33,653 bases of DNA from Deltaproteobacteria bacterium HGW-Deltaproteobacteria-14 (GCA_002841945.1 PHBI01000068.1:1-33653), one strand, 5' to 3'; counted from the stretch's first letter, positions 7,671 through 16,827 are shown. Notes: generated from the sequence alone by a model not told the origin. Program-made: numbers and translations.

Positions 7671-8180
7671 TCAGCGGGTCATCGCCTTGGTCGGCTTCTT
7701 CTTCTCGTCGGGCGCCTTGGGCTTGGTCATCACCTGCTCGGCGACCTTCTTGTCCTCGCCCTTCTTGCCGTCGGCCGCCTGCTCCTCGGGGACCTTCTTC
7801 TTCACGCCGGGGCCGGCGGTGAACAGGACCCAGCCGAGCTGGGTGCGCTTGTGATCGCGCCGCACGCGGAGCTTGCGGCCGATGTCCTCGAGGAGCTCGA
7901 GGATCTGGCGCACGAGGTGCAGCAACGCCGCCGCCCCCTGGTCGCTGCTCTTCGAGGCCTCGAGGTGCTCCTTGAGCGCTCGGACGCGGTCCTTGTCCCG
8001 CGCGAGGTCCTTGACCCAGTCCTCGAGCTTGCCGAGCTCCTCGGTCTCGCGCGCCTCGCGCTCCACCAGCTTCCAGTAGGAGATGAACTCCTGATGGCCG
8101 GCCATCGTCGGCTGCGACGCGTGGAGCTGGTTGAGGAACCGCTCACGGTACATCTGGAGGTCTTCGCTACGCTCCGACAT
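7671..8180 (-). CDS. Helical protein with Lys-rich tail, function unknown
   Basis: A 169-residue cytoplasmic protein without a signal sequence. Residues 1-105 are strongly helical and charged (EFISYWKLVEREARETEELGK; ALLHLVRQILELLEDIGRKLR). A basic turn (RVRRDHKR) and a short hydrophobic GWVLFTAGPG follow, and from about 126 a disordered Lys/Glu/Pro-rich tail ends in KKPTKAMTR. No family was recognised. The tail resembles those that bind nucleic acid or acidic partners. It sits downstream of the AAA+ ATPase gene on the same strand, 352 bp away, so co-function is possible but not shown. No clear ribosome site precedes the ATG. Confidence 0.6.
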   Translation of the reverse strand: MSERSEDLQMYRERFLNQLHASQPTMAGHQEFISYWKLVEREARETEELGKLEDWVKDLARDKDRVRALKEHLEASKSSDQGAAALLHLVRQILELLEDIGRKLRVRRDHKRTQLGWVLFTAGPGVKKKVPEEQAADGKKGEDKKVAEQVMTKPKAPDEKKKPTKAMTR

Positions 8181-8532
8181 GGCACGAACCGACCGGCGGG
8201 GAGTGGCGGGAGGGAACCGGGAGGACGCCCTGGGACAGCGAGGTCAGGTGGGGTCGCACAGGCACGGGGCTCGTTGGCCGGTCGGCGCCAGCACCGCGGG
8301 TCAGAGCAGCCGCTCGAGTCGTATCCGGTCCTCAGTCCGACGCATGTGGACACCCCACGCGTTCGGGGGTGGCCGGCGCCGAGGCCGAAAGGTTTGCGGA
8401 AGTCGTCGAGACTAGAGCTGCTCCGGGCGATGTCAACGCTGCAGCCCGGTTGACTGCCTCGTGAGCACTGCGCGCACCTGATTCTATCCGACCAGGGCGC
8501 CTACCGAGCCTGCCGAAGCAAGCCGCGCGATC
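8181..8532. other. 352-bp intergenic region
   Basis: This is the longest gap in the window, between the end of the AAA+ gene and the start of the Lys-tailed protein gene, both on the minus strand. I see no protein-like frame in it. It holds one plausible minus-strand promoter (8409-8436), which would leave a leader of about 220 nt. No RNA gene or riboswitch was recognised. Confidence 0.5.
8409..8436 (-). promoter_or_regulatory. Possible promoter for the Lys-tailed protein gene
   Basis: Read on the minus strand, a perfect TTGACA (8436-8431) and TAGTCT (8414-8409) are 16 bases apart. The -10 box is weak (TAnnnT). It would give this gene its own transcript, separate from the AAA+ ATPase gene. 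Confidence 0.4.
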
Positions 8533-10704
8533 CTACCAGCTCTCTTCGCGTCGCGCCACGCGGAACAGCTTTCCGGCCGCCTGACACTCGCGCCGAGCGG
8601 CGTCCTCGAAGAGATCCATCGACAGCGGCTGCGAGGTCGCCGCCGCGCGGTAGGCCGACCGCAGCACGGCGTTCTTGATGGAGCCGCCGGAGAGCTCGAA
8701 GCACTCGCCGAGGAGATCGAAGTCGAGCTCCTCCACCCGCGGCGCCTCGGCCGGGAGCAGGTGAGCCCAGATGGAGGCGCGGATCTCTTGATCCGGGAAG
8801 GGGAAGTTGATCTTGAACGACAGCCGCCGCTCGAAGGCGGTGTCGATCGAGCTCTTGAGGTTCGTCGTCAGGATCACCAGGCCGTCGTAGCGCTCGATGA
8901 GCTGCAACAAGACGTTGGTCTCCATGTTCGCGAAGCGATCGTTGGAGCCCTTGACCTCGACCCGCTTCGAGAAGAGCGAGTCCGCCTCGTCGAAGAGCAG
9001 GACCGACTGCGAGCCGCGCGCCTCGGTGAAGATGCGCGTGAGGTTCTTCTCGGTCTCCCCGATGTACTTCGAGACCACGTTGGCGACGTTGACGCGGTAG
9101 AGGCCGAGGCCGAGCTCCGCGGCGATGACCTCGGCCGACAGCGTCTTGCCGGTGCCGGCCTCGCCGTCGAAGAGCGCCGAGAGCCCGCGCCCCTTGTTGA
9201 ACTTCTTGCCGAAGCCCCACTCGCGAAAGACCCGCGACTGCGCGCTGACCGCCTCGATGATCTCGACGATCTGCCCCTTGACGTCGTCGGGCAGGATCAG
9301 GTCGTCGAGGCGGAGATCCGCCTGGTCGTGGTCGGCGAGCTCGTGGAGGCGGCTCCGGAGCTGGCTGTAGCACGCCGCGAGGAGATCGCGCTGGGTGACG
9401 GCGGGGACGCCGCGCCCGGTGGAGGCGCGCCCCGCGGCGGCGCCGGCGGCGAGCAGCACCGCGTTCTTGATGTAGCCCCCGGTGAACTCGAAGCGGCGGG
9501 AGAGGTAGGCGGCGTCTACGTCGGGGGCCAGCGGCAGCTTGTCGGGCAGGTGCACCTTCCAGATCGCCTCGCGCATCGTCGGGGTCGGCGTGAGGAAGTT
9601 GACCCGGTAGAGGATGCGCCGGTCGAGGGCGTGATCGAGCACCTGGGGGAGGTTGGTGGCGAGGATGCAGATGCCGTCGAAGTGCTCGATGGCCTGGAGC
9701 AGCGCCGAGAGGTGGCCGCCGAGGCGGTTCTGGGCGGCGAAGAGCCCCTCGCACTCGTCGAAGAAGAGCACCGCGCTCTGCAGCCGGGCCTCGCGCAGGA
9801 GGTTGTCGAGGTTGGTCTCGAAGGAGCGCTGCTGACCGGCGAGGCGGGCGGTGTCGACGAGCAGCAGGCGGCGCCCGAGGTGGTGGGCGACCGCGCGGGC
9901 GGTGAGCGTCTTGCCGGTGCCCGGAGGGCCGGCGAAGAGCATCGTGATGCCGCGGCCATAGGGGATCGCCTCGCGCAGGCCCCACGCGCCGAGGGCCTCG
10001 ACATAAGCCGCGTGCAGGGCGATGAGCTCGACGATGCGCTGCTTGTCCTCGAGCGGGAGGATGACGCGCTCGAGGGTCTCGGTCGGCTCGATGAGGCGCG
10101 AGAACGCCTGGAGCGTCTCGTCGTCGCCCGGCTGGCCGAGGAGCAGCGTCACCAGCCGCGCGGGGAGCCGCAGCTCGAGGCCGAGGAACTCGTCGCCGCC
10201 GTCGGGGGCGCCGCGGCCGACGTGGAGGAGGTTGGCCTGGAGCAGCCGCCCCGAGGGGGCGAAGGCCTGGCGGTAGCGCACCCGGGCCGCGAAGTCGTCG
10301 ACGAGCAGGGTCAGCGCGGCGTCGATGTCGAGCGGGGCGCGGTAGGCCGAGCCGCGCACGCGACCGAAGAGGCTCTGGAACGAGCCGTCGATGGCGGGCG
10401 CGAGGGCGAGCAGCAGCACGTCGCGCTCGAAGGCGTCGAGGCCGAAGGTCTCCTGGACCTTGATGAGCGCCGGCGGCTCCTTGGTCTTGGCGAGGCGCTT
10501 GTCGTGCAGCGCGGCGTGGGTGGTGAGCTCACCGACGATCGCGTCGCGGTCGATCTCGCCCTCGCTCATCATGGTCACGGGATCCCGCGGGATGAGCCCG
10601 GCCTGCTCGCGCTCGAAGATGCGCAGCCGCCCGCGCAGCCGGATGACCTCGAGCGCCGCGCCGAGGAACTCGAGGTCGTCCGCGTAACCCTTGACCGCCG
10701 CCAT
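8533..10704 (-). CDS. Tandem AAA+ ATPase (CDC48/FtsH-like motor)
   Basis: A 723-residue protein with two AAA+ modules. Residues 1-215 form a helical N-terminal domain with a winged-helix-like ending. Module 1 has Walker A GPPGTGKT (259-266), Walker B LFFDECEG (313-320), sensor 1 ILATN (347-351) and DRR (361-363) at the arginine-finger position. Module 2 has Walker A GEAGTGKT (514-521), Walker B LLFDEAD (569-575), ILTTN (611-615) and FERRLSF (624-630). Each module ends with a GGxIKNAV helix, a sensor-2-type element (409-415; 673-680). Both modules therefore look competent for ATP binding and hydrolysis. Relatives include ATPases of extracellular contractile injection systems (Afp15-like), but no tail genes are nearby, so the client is unknown. 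The start is the ATG with GGAGCG upstream, within the 179-bp divergent gap to the S41 gene. Confidence 0.88.
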   Translation of the reverse strand: MAAVKGYADDLEFLGAALEVIRLRGRLRIFEREQAGLIPRDPVTMMSEGEIDRDAIVGELTTHAALHDKRLAKTKEPPALIKVQETFGLDAFERDVLLLALAPAIDGSFQSLFGRVRGSAYRAPLDIDAALTLLVDDFAARVRYRQAFAPSGRLLQANLLHVGRGAPDGGDEFLGLELRLPARLVTLLLGQPGDDETLQAFSRLIEPTETLERVILPLEDKQRIVELIALHAAYVEALGAWGLREAIPYGRGITMLFAGPPGTGKTLTARAVAHHLGRRLLLVDTARLAGQQRSFETNLDNLLREARLQSAVLFFDECEGLFAAQNRLGGHLSALLQAIEHFDGICILATNLPQVLDHALDRRILYRVNFLTPTPTMREAIWKVHLPDKLPLAPDVDAAYLSRRFEFTGGYIKNAVLLAAGAAAGRASTGRGVPAVTQRDLLAACYSQLRSRLHELADHDQADLRLDDLILPDDVKGQIVEIIEAVSAQSRVFREWGFGKKFNKGRGLSALFDGEAGTGKTLSAEVIAAELGLGLYRVNVANVVSKYIGETEKNLTRIFTEARGSQSVLLFDEADSLFSKRVEVKGSNDRFANMETNVLLQLIERYDGLVILTTNLKSSIDTAFERRLSFKINFPFPDQEIRASIWAHLLPAEAPRVEELDFDLLGECFELSGGSIKNAVLRSAYRAAATSQPLSMDLFEDAARRECQAAGKLFRVARREESW

Positions 10705-10806
10705 CCGCTCGCGCTCCGTGCCATCCCCGGCGCCGTGCCGGGCGCGCAGGATACGACGGAATAGCCGGGGAGGCGACCGGCTTGAACCCCGCGGGCCGAG
10801 CACACC

Positions 10807-10825
10807 AGCGCGCGGGGCGCGCGCT
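10807..10825. repeat. Inverted repeat in the divergent promoter region
   Basis: AGCGCGC and GCGCGCT flank a 5-base GGGGC centre between the AAA+ gene (minus) and the S41 protease gene (plus). It is a possible regulator site, but alternating GC of this kind also arises by chance in such GC-rich DNA. Confidence 0.25.
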
Positions 10826-10883
10826 ACGTCGGTCGCGCCGCTTGTGGTAGAGATCGACGACCTCGGGAGGTACGATCGCGCCG

Positions 10884-13800
10884 ATGCCGAAGCCGTCGCT
10901 CACCAGCCTTTCCATCCCCCGCCGCAAGCTCGCCGCCGCGGCGTGTCTGGGCACGGCGACGATCCTCCTGCTCGTCCTGAGCCTCAGCCTGGGACCGCGC
11001 GGCGCCCACTTCAACGAGGCTGAGGCGAAGACCGACCGCGACGGCACCTACGACCTCGCCAAGGCGCGGACGCTGTCGCGGGTCATCGGCCACATCCGCG
11101 CGCACTACGTCGACCCGCAGCGCATCGACCCCAAGGAGATGGCGGTGGCGGCGCTCTCGGCGGCCCAGCGCGAGGTCCCCGAGGTGATGGTCGAGGTGCA
11201 GCGCGACAAGGCCGGGGTGGCCACCGCGCTCGACGTCACGGTCGACAGCACCAAGAAGCGCTTCGGGCTCGACCGCGTCGGCGACCTCTACGAGCTCAAC
11301 TGGAAGCTCATGGACATCCTCGACTTCCTCGAGCGCAACCTGCCGCCGGTGGTCGACCTGCAGGAGCTCGAGTTCGCCTGCATCAACGGCGTGCTGTCCA
11401 CCCTCGACCCGCACTCGCTCCTGCTCTCGCCGCGCATCTACCGCGAGATGCAGCTCGGCCAGAAGGGGCGCTTCGGCGGGCTCGGCATCGTGGTCGGGAT
11501 GGAGGACGGGTTCCTCAGGGTGCAGTCGGTGATGCGTGGGACGCCAGCGGCTGAGGCGGAGCTCCTGGCGGGCGACGACATCGTGCAGATCGACACCGAG
11601 TCGACCGTGAACATGAGCCTCGACGAGGCGGTCAACCTGCTCCGCGGCGAGCCCGGCTCGCGGGTCACGCTGTGGATCAAGCGCGAGGGGTGGACCGTGG
11701 CGCGGCCACACCCGCTGGTGCGGCGCGAGATCCGCGTGCCCAGCGTCGAGTGGGAGTCCCTGCCGGACGGCCTCGGGTACGTGCAGATCCACAGCTTCCA
11801 GGACAACACCGTCGACAACCTCCACGAGGCGCTCGCCGGGCTGCGGGCGCGCAAGGGCGGGCTCACCGGGCTCGTCATGGATCTGCGCGACAACCCCGGC
11901 GGGCTGCTCGACAAGGCGATCGGCGTGTCCGACACCTTCCTCGACCACGGCACGATCGTGACGACGGTGCGCGAGGGGGCGCGGGAGCGCGAGGAGAGCC
12001 ACGCGACCCACGCCGACACCATCACCAACGTGCCGCTGGTCGTGCTGATCAACCGCGGGTCGGCGTCGGCCTCGGAGATCGTGGCCGGGGCGCTCAAGCG
12101 CAACGACCGCGCCGTGGTGATCGGTGAGCGCTCCTTTGGCAAGGGCTCGGTGCAGGTCGTCTACCGCATCGACGAGGCGGCGCTGAAGCTCACGATCGCC
12201 CAGTACCTGACCCCCGGGGACGTGTCGATCCAGTCGGTCGGCATCGTGCCGGACATCGAGATCCAGGCGCTGCGGGCGGACCGGGACCTGCTCGACCTGA
12301 TCCCCGACAGCGAGGATCAGCGCGGGGAGGCGGGGCTGGCGAGCCACCTCGACAGCACCCACACCCAGGACGTCCGGCCGAGCGTGCGGCTGCGCGTGGT
12401 GGGCGAGTCGACGCCACACCGGGACGCCAAGCCGACCCCGAAGGAGCTGGCGAACGACCCGCTCGGCAAGCTGGCGCAGGAGATCCTGAGGGCCGCGCCG
12501 GCGCCGAACCGCAAGCAGGCGCTGGTGCAGGCGGCGGGCTATCTGCAGCGGCGGCAGGCGGCCGAGGAGGCGCTGCTCATCGAGCACCTGGCCAAGCTGG
12601 GGGTCGACTGGGCGGGCGGGCAGACGCCGAACAAACCGAGCCTCAAGGTGCGGGTCAGGGCGCGCCCGGCGCGCGGGGACACGGCGGGCGCGGACGGGTC
12701 GCTGGCGGCCCTGCGCGCGGGGGAGGACGTCGTCGTCGAGGCCGAGGTCACCAACGCCGGGCGGGCGCCGGTGTTTCGGATCCACGGGCGGCTGACCAGC
12801 GCGCTCGGGACGATCGACGGGACCGAGCTCGCGTTCGGCAAGATCGAGCCCGGCAAGAGCGTGCGGCGCACGGCGACGCTGCGGCTGCCGCGGAGCACGG
12901 CGGCGACCGGGGACGACGTGCGCATGCAGCTGCTGGCCGACGACGAGGACCTCGGGGCGCAGGGGGACGCCTACGTGTCGGTCGAGGAGCTGCCGCGGCC
13001 GCTGTTCGCCCACGCGAGCCAGGTGCTCGACGCGGCGGGCAACGGCGACGGGCTGATCCAGCGGGGCGAGTCGATCCAGCTGGCCGTCCGGGTGAAGAAC
13101 GTCGGGCCGGGGCAGGCGCACCGGGTGATCGCGAGCGTCAAGAACGAGTCCGGCCAGGACGTGTTCATCACCGAGGGGCGCCAGGAGCTCGGCGAGCTCG
13201 CGCCGGAGCAGACCAAGGTGGCGACCTTCGGGCTGAAGGTGCGCGAGTCGCTCAAGGCGCGGATGGTGCAGCTGAAGCTGACGATCTACGACCAGACGCT
13301 GAAGGTGTGGGCGACCGACGACGTGAGCCTGCGGGTGTTCCCCGAGGGCTTCCCGGCGCGGGCGGCAAAGCAGGGGGTCGTGGTCGTGGGCGACGCCGAG
13401 CTGCCGGTGCGCGGCGGGGCGCACCGGGACGCGGCGGAGGTCGGAGAGGCAGCTGCGCACGCGGTGATCACCCTGCGCGGGGCCGCCGGGGACTGGTTCG
13501 AGGTGGCGTGGCCCGACCCGGCCGCCGGGGAGCAGACGGGGTGGGTGCCGGCGACGCGGGTGACGCTCGCGGACTCGGGTGGGGCGACCCCGGGCGGGGT
13601 CACGACGAGCCTGCAGCACCGGCCGCCGACCATCGAGATGGAGACGCCGACCTTGGTGACGAAGGACAAGGCGGTCGTGTTGCGGGGGATCGCGCGCTTC
13701 GCGGGCAGCGGCGAGTCGCGGCGGCACCTCTACATCTATCGGGGCAAGGACAAGGTCTTCTTCCTGTCGGCGCGGTCGGCGGAGGCGTTGCGGGACGAGC

Positions 13801-13913
13801 TGCCCTTCGAGGCGAAGATCCCGTTGGTCGATGGCGTGAACAACCTGACGGTCGTGGCGCGCGAGGGCGAGGACCACGTGACGCGCCGGGAGCTGACCCT
13901 CTTTCGGCACTAG
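10884..13913 (+). CDS. S41 carboxy-terminal processing protease with long C-terminal extension
   Basis: A 1009-residue exported serine protease. An N-terminal membrane or signal helix (about 17-37) is followed by a helical region, a PDZ domain (about 193-275: GLGIVVGMEDGFLRVQSVMRGTPA) and the S41 catalytic domain. RGSASASEIV places the nucleophile at Ser395 and FGKGSVQ gives Lys420 and Gln424, the same spacing of 25 as Ser430/Lys455 in E. coli Prc. Beyond residue 500 is an extra half: two CARDB/adhesion-like beta domains (about 585-700 and 720-820), an SH3-like domain (828-897, with GDWFEVAWPDPA and TGWVPATRV) and a final beta domain (915-1009). Usual CtpA proteins are 400-550 residues. Long S41 peptidases of this plan occur in myxobacteria. 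GGGAGGT lies 13 nt upstream of the ATG. It is followed by the PEGA gene after 54 bp. Confidence 0.92.
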   Translation: MPKPSLTSLSIPRRKLAAAACLGTATILLLVLSLSLGPRGAHFNEAEAKTDRDGTYDLAKARTLSRVIGHIRAHYVDPQRIDPKEMAVAALSAAQREVPEVMVEVQRDKAGVATALDVTVDSTKKRFGLDRVGDLYELNWKLMDILDFLERNLPPVVDLQELEFACINGVLSTLDPHSLLLSPRIYREMQLGQKGRFGGLGIVVGMEDGFLRVQSVMRGTPAAEAELLAGDDIVQIDTESTVNMSLDEAVNLLRGEPGSRVTLWIKREGWTVARPHPLVRREIRVPSVEWESLPDGLGYVQIHSFQDNTVDNLHEALAGLRARKGGLTGLVMDLRDNPGGLLDKAIGVSDTFLDHGTIVTTVREGAREREESHATHADTITNVPLVVLINRGSASASEIVAGALKRNDRAVVIGERSFGKGSVQVVYRIDEAALKLTIAQYLTPGDVSIQSVGIVPDIEIQALRADRDLLDLIPDSEDQRGEAGLASHLDSTHTQDVRPSVRLRVVGESTPHRDAKPTPKELANDPLGKLAQEILRAAPAPNRKQALVQAAGYLQRRQAAEEALLIEHLAKLGVDWAGGQTPNKPSLKVRVRARPARGDTAGADGSLAALRAGEDVVVEAEVTNAGRAPVFRIHGRLTSALGTIDGTELAFGKIEPGKSVRRTATLRLPRSTAATGDDVRMQLLADDEDLGAQGDAYVSVEELPRPLFAHASQVLDAAGNGDGLIQRGESIQLAVRVKNVGPGQAHRVIASVKNESGQDVFITEGRQELGELAPEQTKVATFGLKVRESLKARMVQLKLTIYDQTLKVWATDDVSLRVFPEGFPARAAKQGVVVVGDAELPVRGGAHRDAAEVGEAAAHAVITLRGAAGDWFEVAWPDPAAGEQTGWVPATRVTLADSGGATPGGVTTSLQHRPPTIEMETPTLVTKDKAVVLRGIARFAGSGESRRHLYIYRGKDKVFFLSARSAEALRDELPFEAKIPLVDGVNNLTVVAREGEDHVTRRELTLFRH

Positions 13914-13967
13914 TTCTGTGCCGAGCGCCTCGGGCAGGTGGGGCGCTTGAGACAAGGAGAAAGCGAG

Positions 13968-14819
13968 ATGGCGATGGCTTGGAGTGAGAGCGCGCGGCGG
14001 GCCGCGGGCGGTCTGGTGGCGACGCTGGTCGTGGCGATGGGCCTCGGGGCGGCGCCGACTGCGGCGTGGGCGGCCGAGGGCGGCGAGGTGAGCGCGAAGG
14101 TGGCCGAGCGGGCGCAGCGCGACTACGAGCGCGCCATCAAGCTGGTCCGATCGGGCAAGGCGAGAGACGCGCTCGAGCTGTTCGAGAACGCCCTGCCGAT
14201 CAAGAACGAGACGAGCGACATCTTCTACAACCTGGTGCAGGTGGCCGAGGCGCTCAAGCGCTGGGACAAGGTCATGGTCTACGCGCAGGGGTTTCTGCGG
14301 CTCGAGCGCGACACCGGGGACGCCCGGGCCTTCAAGGCGAAGCTGGACGTCGCGCTGAAGCGGCTCGAGAAGGCCGGGCGGGTGCCGGTGGCGTACCGCT
14401 TCGAGACGGCGCCCGAGGGCGTCGAGGTGTTCGTCGACGACGTGCCGGTGACCTTCGACGGGCCGGGCGAGGTGCTGCTCTTGCCGGGGCGACACCAGGC
14501 GACGGCGAAGAAGAAGGATCACACGCCGTGGAAGGAGACGCTGGCGGTCAAGGCCGGGGCGCCGGAGACGGTGACCGTGAACCTGGCGCCGATCATCTAC
14601 ACCGGCAAGCTCCAGGTCACGACCGAGCCGGCGGACGGCGTGACCGTCTACGTCGACGACGAGGAGGTCGGTACCACGCCCCTCGAGGCGCTCGAGCTGC
14701 CCACGGTGAAGGTCCTCGTCCGCTTCGAGAAGGCGGGCTACGATCGCTGGGTGCGCTACGTGACCATCGAGAAGGGGCAGGTCCAGGAGCTCAAGGCGAC
14801 CCTGGAGAAGACGCGCTGA
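13968..14819 (+). CDS. Periplasmic TPR and double PEGA-domain protein
   Basis: A 283-residue protein started by an ATG with AAGGAG 8 nt upstream. A signal peptide (to about residue 37, AAWA/AEG) is followed by TPR-like helices (48-130: DYERAIKLVRSGKARDALELFENALP; NLVQVAEALKRWDKVMVYAQGFL). Two PEGA domains follow, with the hallmark ...TAPEGVEVFVDDVPV... and ...TTEPADGVTVYVDDEEVGTTPLEALELP. PEGA modules are small extracytoplasmic beta domains thought to bind glycans or act as surface modules. It follows the S41 protease gene by 54 bp on the same strand and is probably co-transcribed with it, which makes the pair a candidate envelope-maintenance unit. Confidence 0.88.
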   Translation: MAMAWSESARRAAGGLVATLVVAMGLGAAPTAAWAAEGGEVSAKVAERAQRDYERAIKLVRSGKARDALELFENALPIKNETSDIFYNLVQVAEALKRWDKVMVYAQGFLRLERDTGDARAFKAKLDVALKRLEKAGRVPVAYRFETAPEGVEVFVDDVPVTFDGPGEVLLLPGRHQATAKKKDHTPWKETLAVKAGAPETVTVNLAPIIYTGKLQVTTEPADGVTVYVDDEEVGTTPLEALELPTVKVLVRFEKAGYDRWVRYVTIEKGQVQELKATLEKTR

Positions 14820-14867
14820 GCATCACGCCCTGTAATGCAACGCAGCACGACCTATTAAAAACAGCCC

Positions 14868-14904
14868 TATAATCAACATATTAAACCATGGTGCGGCGCA
14901 CCAT
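14868..14904 (+). promoter_or_regulatory. TATAAT box and 17-bp palindrome upstream of the MuiA-family gene
   Basis: An AT-rich island unusual for this window contains a perfect TATAAT (14868-14873) but no good -35 box. Just downstream, at about +8, is the palindrome ATGGTGCGGCGCACCAT (14888-14904), with 8-bp arms around one G. The position fits a repressor operator. The long leader to the ATG at 15028 also has GTGGGTCGAC twice (14969-14978, 14993-15002). Confidence 0.5.
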
Positions 14905-15027
14905 CCACGCGCCTCACAGGGATTTCACCGGCGTTTTACAGACCCATCGGCACCGGGCGGCGTAGAACGTGGGTCGACGCGCTGCGCAACCGGTGGGTCG
15001 ACCCGAGCGAACCCCTTGGAGGACACC

Positions 15028-16782
15028 ATGAGAGCTCTCATCGCGTTGGCCGCGATCACCCCGTACCTCGCGCTGACGGCTGGTTCGGCGCGAGCGGCGG
15101 AGCCGAAGGCGCTGACCACGAAGATCACCGAGGTCACCGTCTACGCGGACCGCGCGCAGGTCACGCGCACCGGACCGGTCGACCTGAACAGCGCGGCCTC
15201 GTCGGAGCGGTTCGTGGTCGGAGGCCTGCCGGGGTGGGTCGACGAGGAGTCCGTGCGGGCGACGGTGTCGACGGGGAAGATCCTGGACGTGGTCGTCGAG
15301 CGGACGTTCCTGGCAGAGGCGTCGGAGGACGCCGTCCGCAAGGCCGACGCGGCGGTGAACGAGACGTCGGACGCGCTGCGGGCCATCGGCGACGAGGAGG
15401 CGGTGGTGCAGGCGGAGATCGCGCAGCTCGAGGCGGTGCGAGCGTTCTCCCTCGACAAGCTGCCGCGGGACATGGCGACGCGCGACATGAAGGTGAAGAC
15501 CTTCAGCGACACCATCGACTACGTGAGCGACACGCTGCGGCGCGATCGCAAGCAGCTGCGCGAGCTGGCGCTCCAGCGGCGCACGCTGCAGCCGCTGCTG
15601 CAGGCGAGGACGCAGGCGCGAAACGAGCTTCGGGCGCGCGCCCAGCTCGAGCAGCGCAGCGTGATTGTGGAGATCGACGGGCGCGGGCGGGCGACCCTGA
15701 CGCTGACCTACCTCACGCCGGGCGCGACCTGGGAGCCCCAGGGTGAGCTGCGCGCGATCTCGGGCGGGTCGCAGGTGACGCTGGCGCAGTTCGCGCAGGT
15801 GGTTCAGACGACCGGCGAGGACTGGGAGGGGGCGAAGCTGTCGTTCTCGACCCAGCGGCCGGCGGAGACCCTGAACGTGCCCGAGGTGCAGTCGCTCCTG
15901 CTCGGGGCGGCGGGCTCGGGGCTGTCCGAGGTGCTCGGGCGGATGGGGCAGTCTTTCCAGAAGGCGCAGTCGACCTACGCCGCACAGAACGAGGCCTACT
16001 CCCAGGGCAAGGCCGACTACCGGGCGAACGTGGCGCGGCAGATGGAGATCCAGAGCCGGGTGACGTCGACCTTCGACACCCTGGCCCAGCGCGGCACGAC
16101 GGCTCACTACGACGCGCTGTCGAAGCGGCCGGTGCGGACCGACGGCAAGCCCATCCGCGTCGCCATCGCGCAGAACACGTTCGCCGCGACGCAGAAGCTG
16201 GTCGCGGTGCCCGAGGTGTCGTTGAACGCGGTGCGCACGGCGGAGCTCGTGAACACCGGGGACCAGGCGGTGCTCCCCGGGAAGGTCGCGCTGTTCGTCG
16301 ACGACGCGTTCGTCGGGACGAGCGAGGTGGCGTTCGTGGCGCCGGGGGAGACGTTCGCGGTGTACCTCGGCGTGGCGGACCGGGTGAAGCTCGAGCGGAA
16401 CCTCGACCGCAAGCGCAGCAAGCTCGACCGCGGCAGCCGCCGGACGACGCTGAAGGTGTCGTTCGTCGTGACGGCCGAGAACCTGTCGGACGCGCCGGTG
16501 ACCGTCGAGCTGGGGGACCGCGTGCCGGTCATCGGGGACGACGCGATGGAGATCGACGACGTCAAGATCCCGAAGGGCGCGAAGAAGGACGCCAACGGCG
16601 TGGTGCGCTGGACGGCGACCCTGGCGCCGCGGTCGACGCAGTCGTGGCGCATCGAGTACGAGCTCGAGTACGCCAACGATCTGCTCCAGCGCGAGCAACA
16701 GCGCAAGCAGCGCTCCCCCGCGGCGGCGCCCGCACCGAGCCGGGTCTACGACGACATCGAGCAGCTCGAGAACATGTTCTGA
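15028..16782 (+). CDS. MuiA-family protein (DUF4140/DUF4139)
   Basis: A 584-residue secreted protein of the mucoidy inhibitor A family. GGAGG 5 nt before the ATG fixes the start. A signal peptide ends near residue 24 (SARA/AEPKAL). Residues 30-130 match the DUF4140 beta domain (ITEVTVYADRAQVTRTG, with an early glycine-tryptophan turn LPGWVDEESVRA). A coiled-coil helical hairpin of about 100 residues follows, and then the DUF4139 beta region (about 212-550), starting VIVEIDGRGRATLTLTYLTPGATWEPQGELRA, with VQTTGEDWEGAKLSFSTQRP and the closing NGVVRWTATLAPRSTQSWRIEYELEYA. Members are linked to exopolysaccharide control in some bacteria; the biochemical role is unknown. A Gln/Arg-rich tail ends the protein. 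Confidence 0.87.
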   Translation: MRALIALAAITPYLALTAGSARAAEPKALTTKITEVTVYADRAQVTRTGPVDLNSAASSERFVVGGLPGWVDEESVRATVSTGKILDVVVERTFLAEASEDAVRKADAAVNETSDALRAIGDEEAVVQAEIAQLEAVRAFSLDKLPRDMATRDMKVKTFSDTIDYVSDTLRRDRKQLRELALQRRTLQPLLQARTQARNELRARAQLEQRSVIVEIDGRGRATLTLTYLTPGATWEPQGELRAISGGSQVTLAQFAQVVQTTGEDWEGAKLSFSTQRPAETLNVPEVQSLLLGAAGSGLSEVLGRMGQSFQKAQSTYAAQNEAYSQGKADYRANVARQMEIQSRVTSTFDTLAQRGTTAHYDALSKRPVRTDGKPIRVAIAQNTFAATQKLVAVPEVSLNAVRTAELVNTGDQAVLPGKVALFVDDAFVGTSEVAFVAPGETFAVYLGVADRVKLERNLDRKRSKLDRGSRRTTLKVSFVVTAENLSDAPVTVELGDRVPVIGDDAMEIDDVKIPKGAKKDANGVVRWTATLAPRSTQSWRIEYELEYANDLLQREQQRKQRSPAAAPAPSRVYDDIEQLENMF

Positions 16783-16806
16783 GCCAGCGCCATGGTGCAG
16801 CGCCCG

Positions 16807-16827
16807 GGGCCGCGCCGGGCGCGGCCC
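16807..16827 (+). terminator. GC-rich hairpin after the MuiA-family gene
   Basis: GGGCCGCGC (16807-16815) and GCGCGGCCC (16819-16827) form a perfect 9-bp stem with a CGG loop, 25 bp past the stop codon. The stem is strong, but only a mixed TCGGTGCTTGT follows it. Confidence 0.6.

Noticed and set aside
8533..10704. Part of a type VI or extracellular contractile injection locus
   Set aside because: Apart from the AAA+ ATPase no sheath, tube, baseplate or spike protein is found on either side.
10824..14522. 1232-codon minus-strand frame across the S41 gene
   Set aside because: The plus strand encodes a protease with correctly spaced catalytic Ser and Lys; the minus frame is an Arg/His/Leu shadow.
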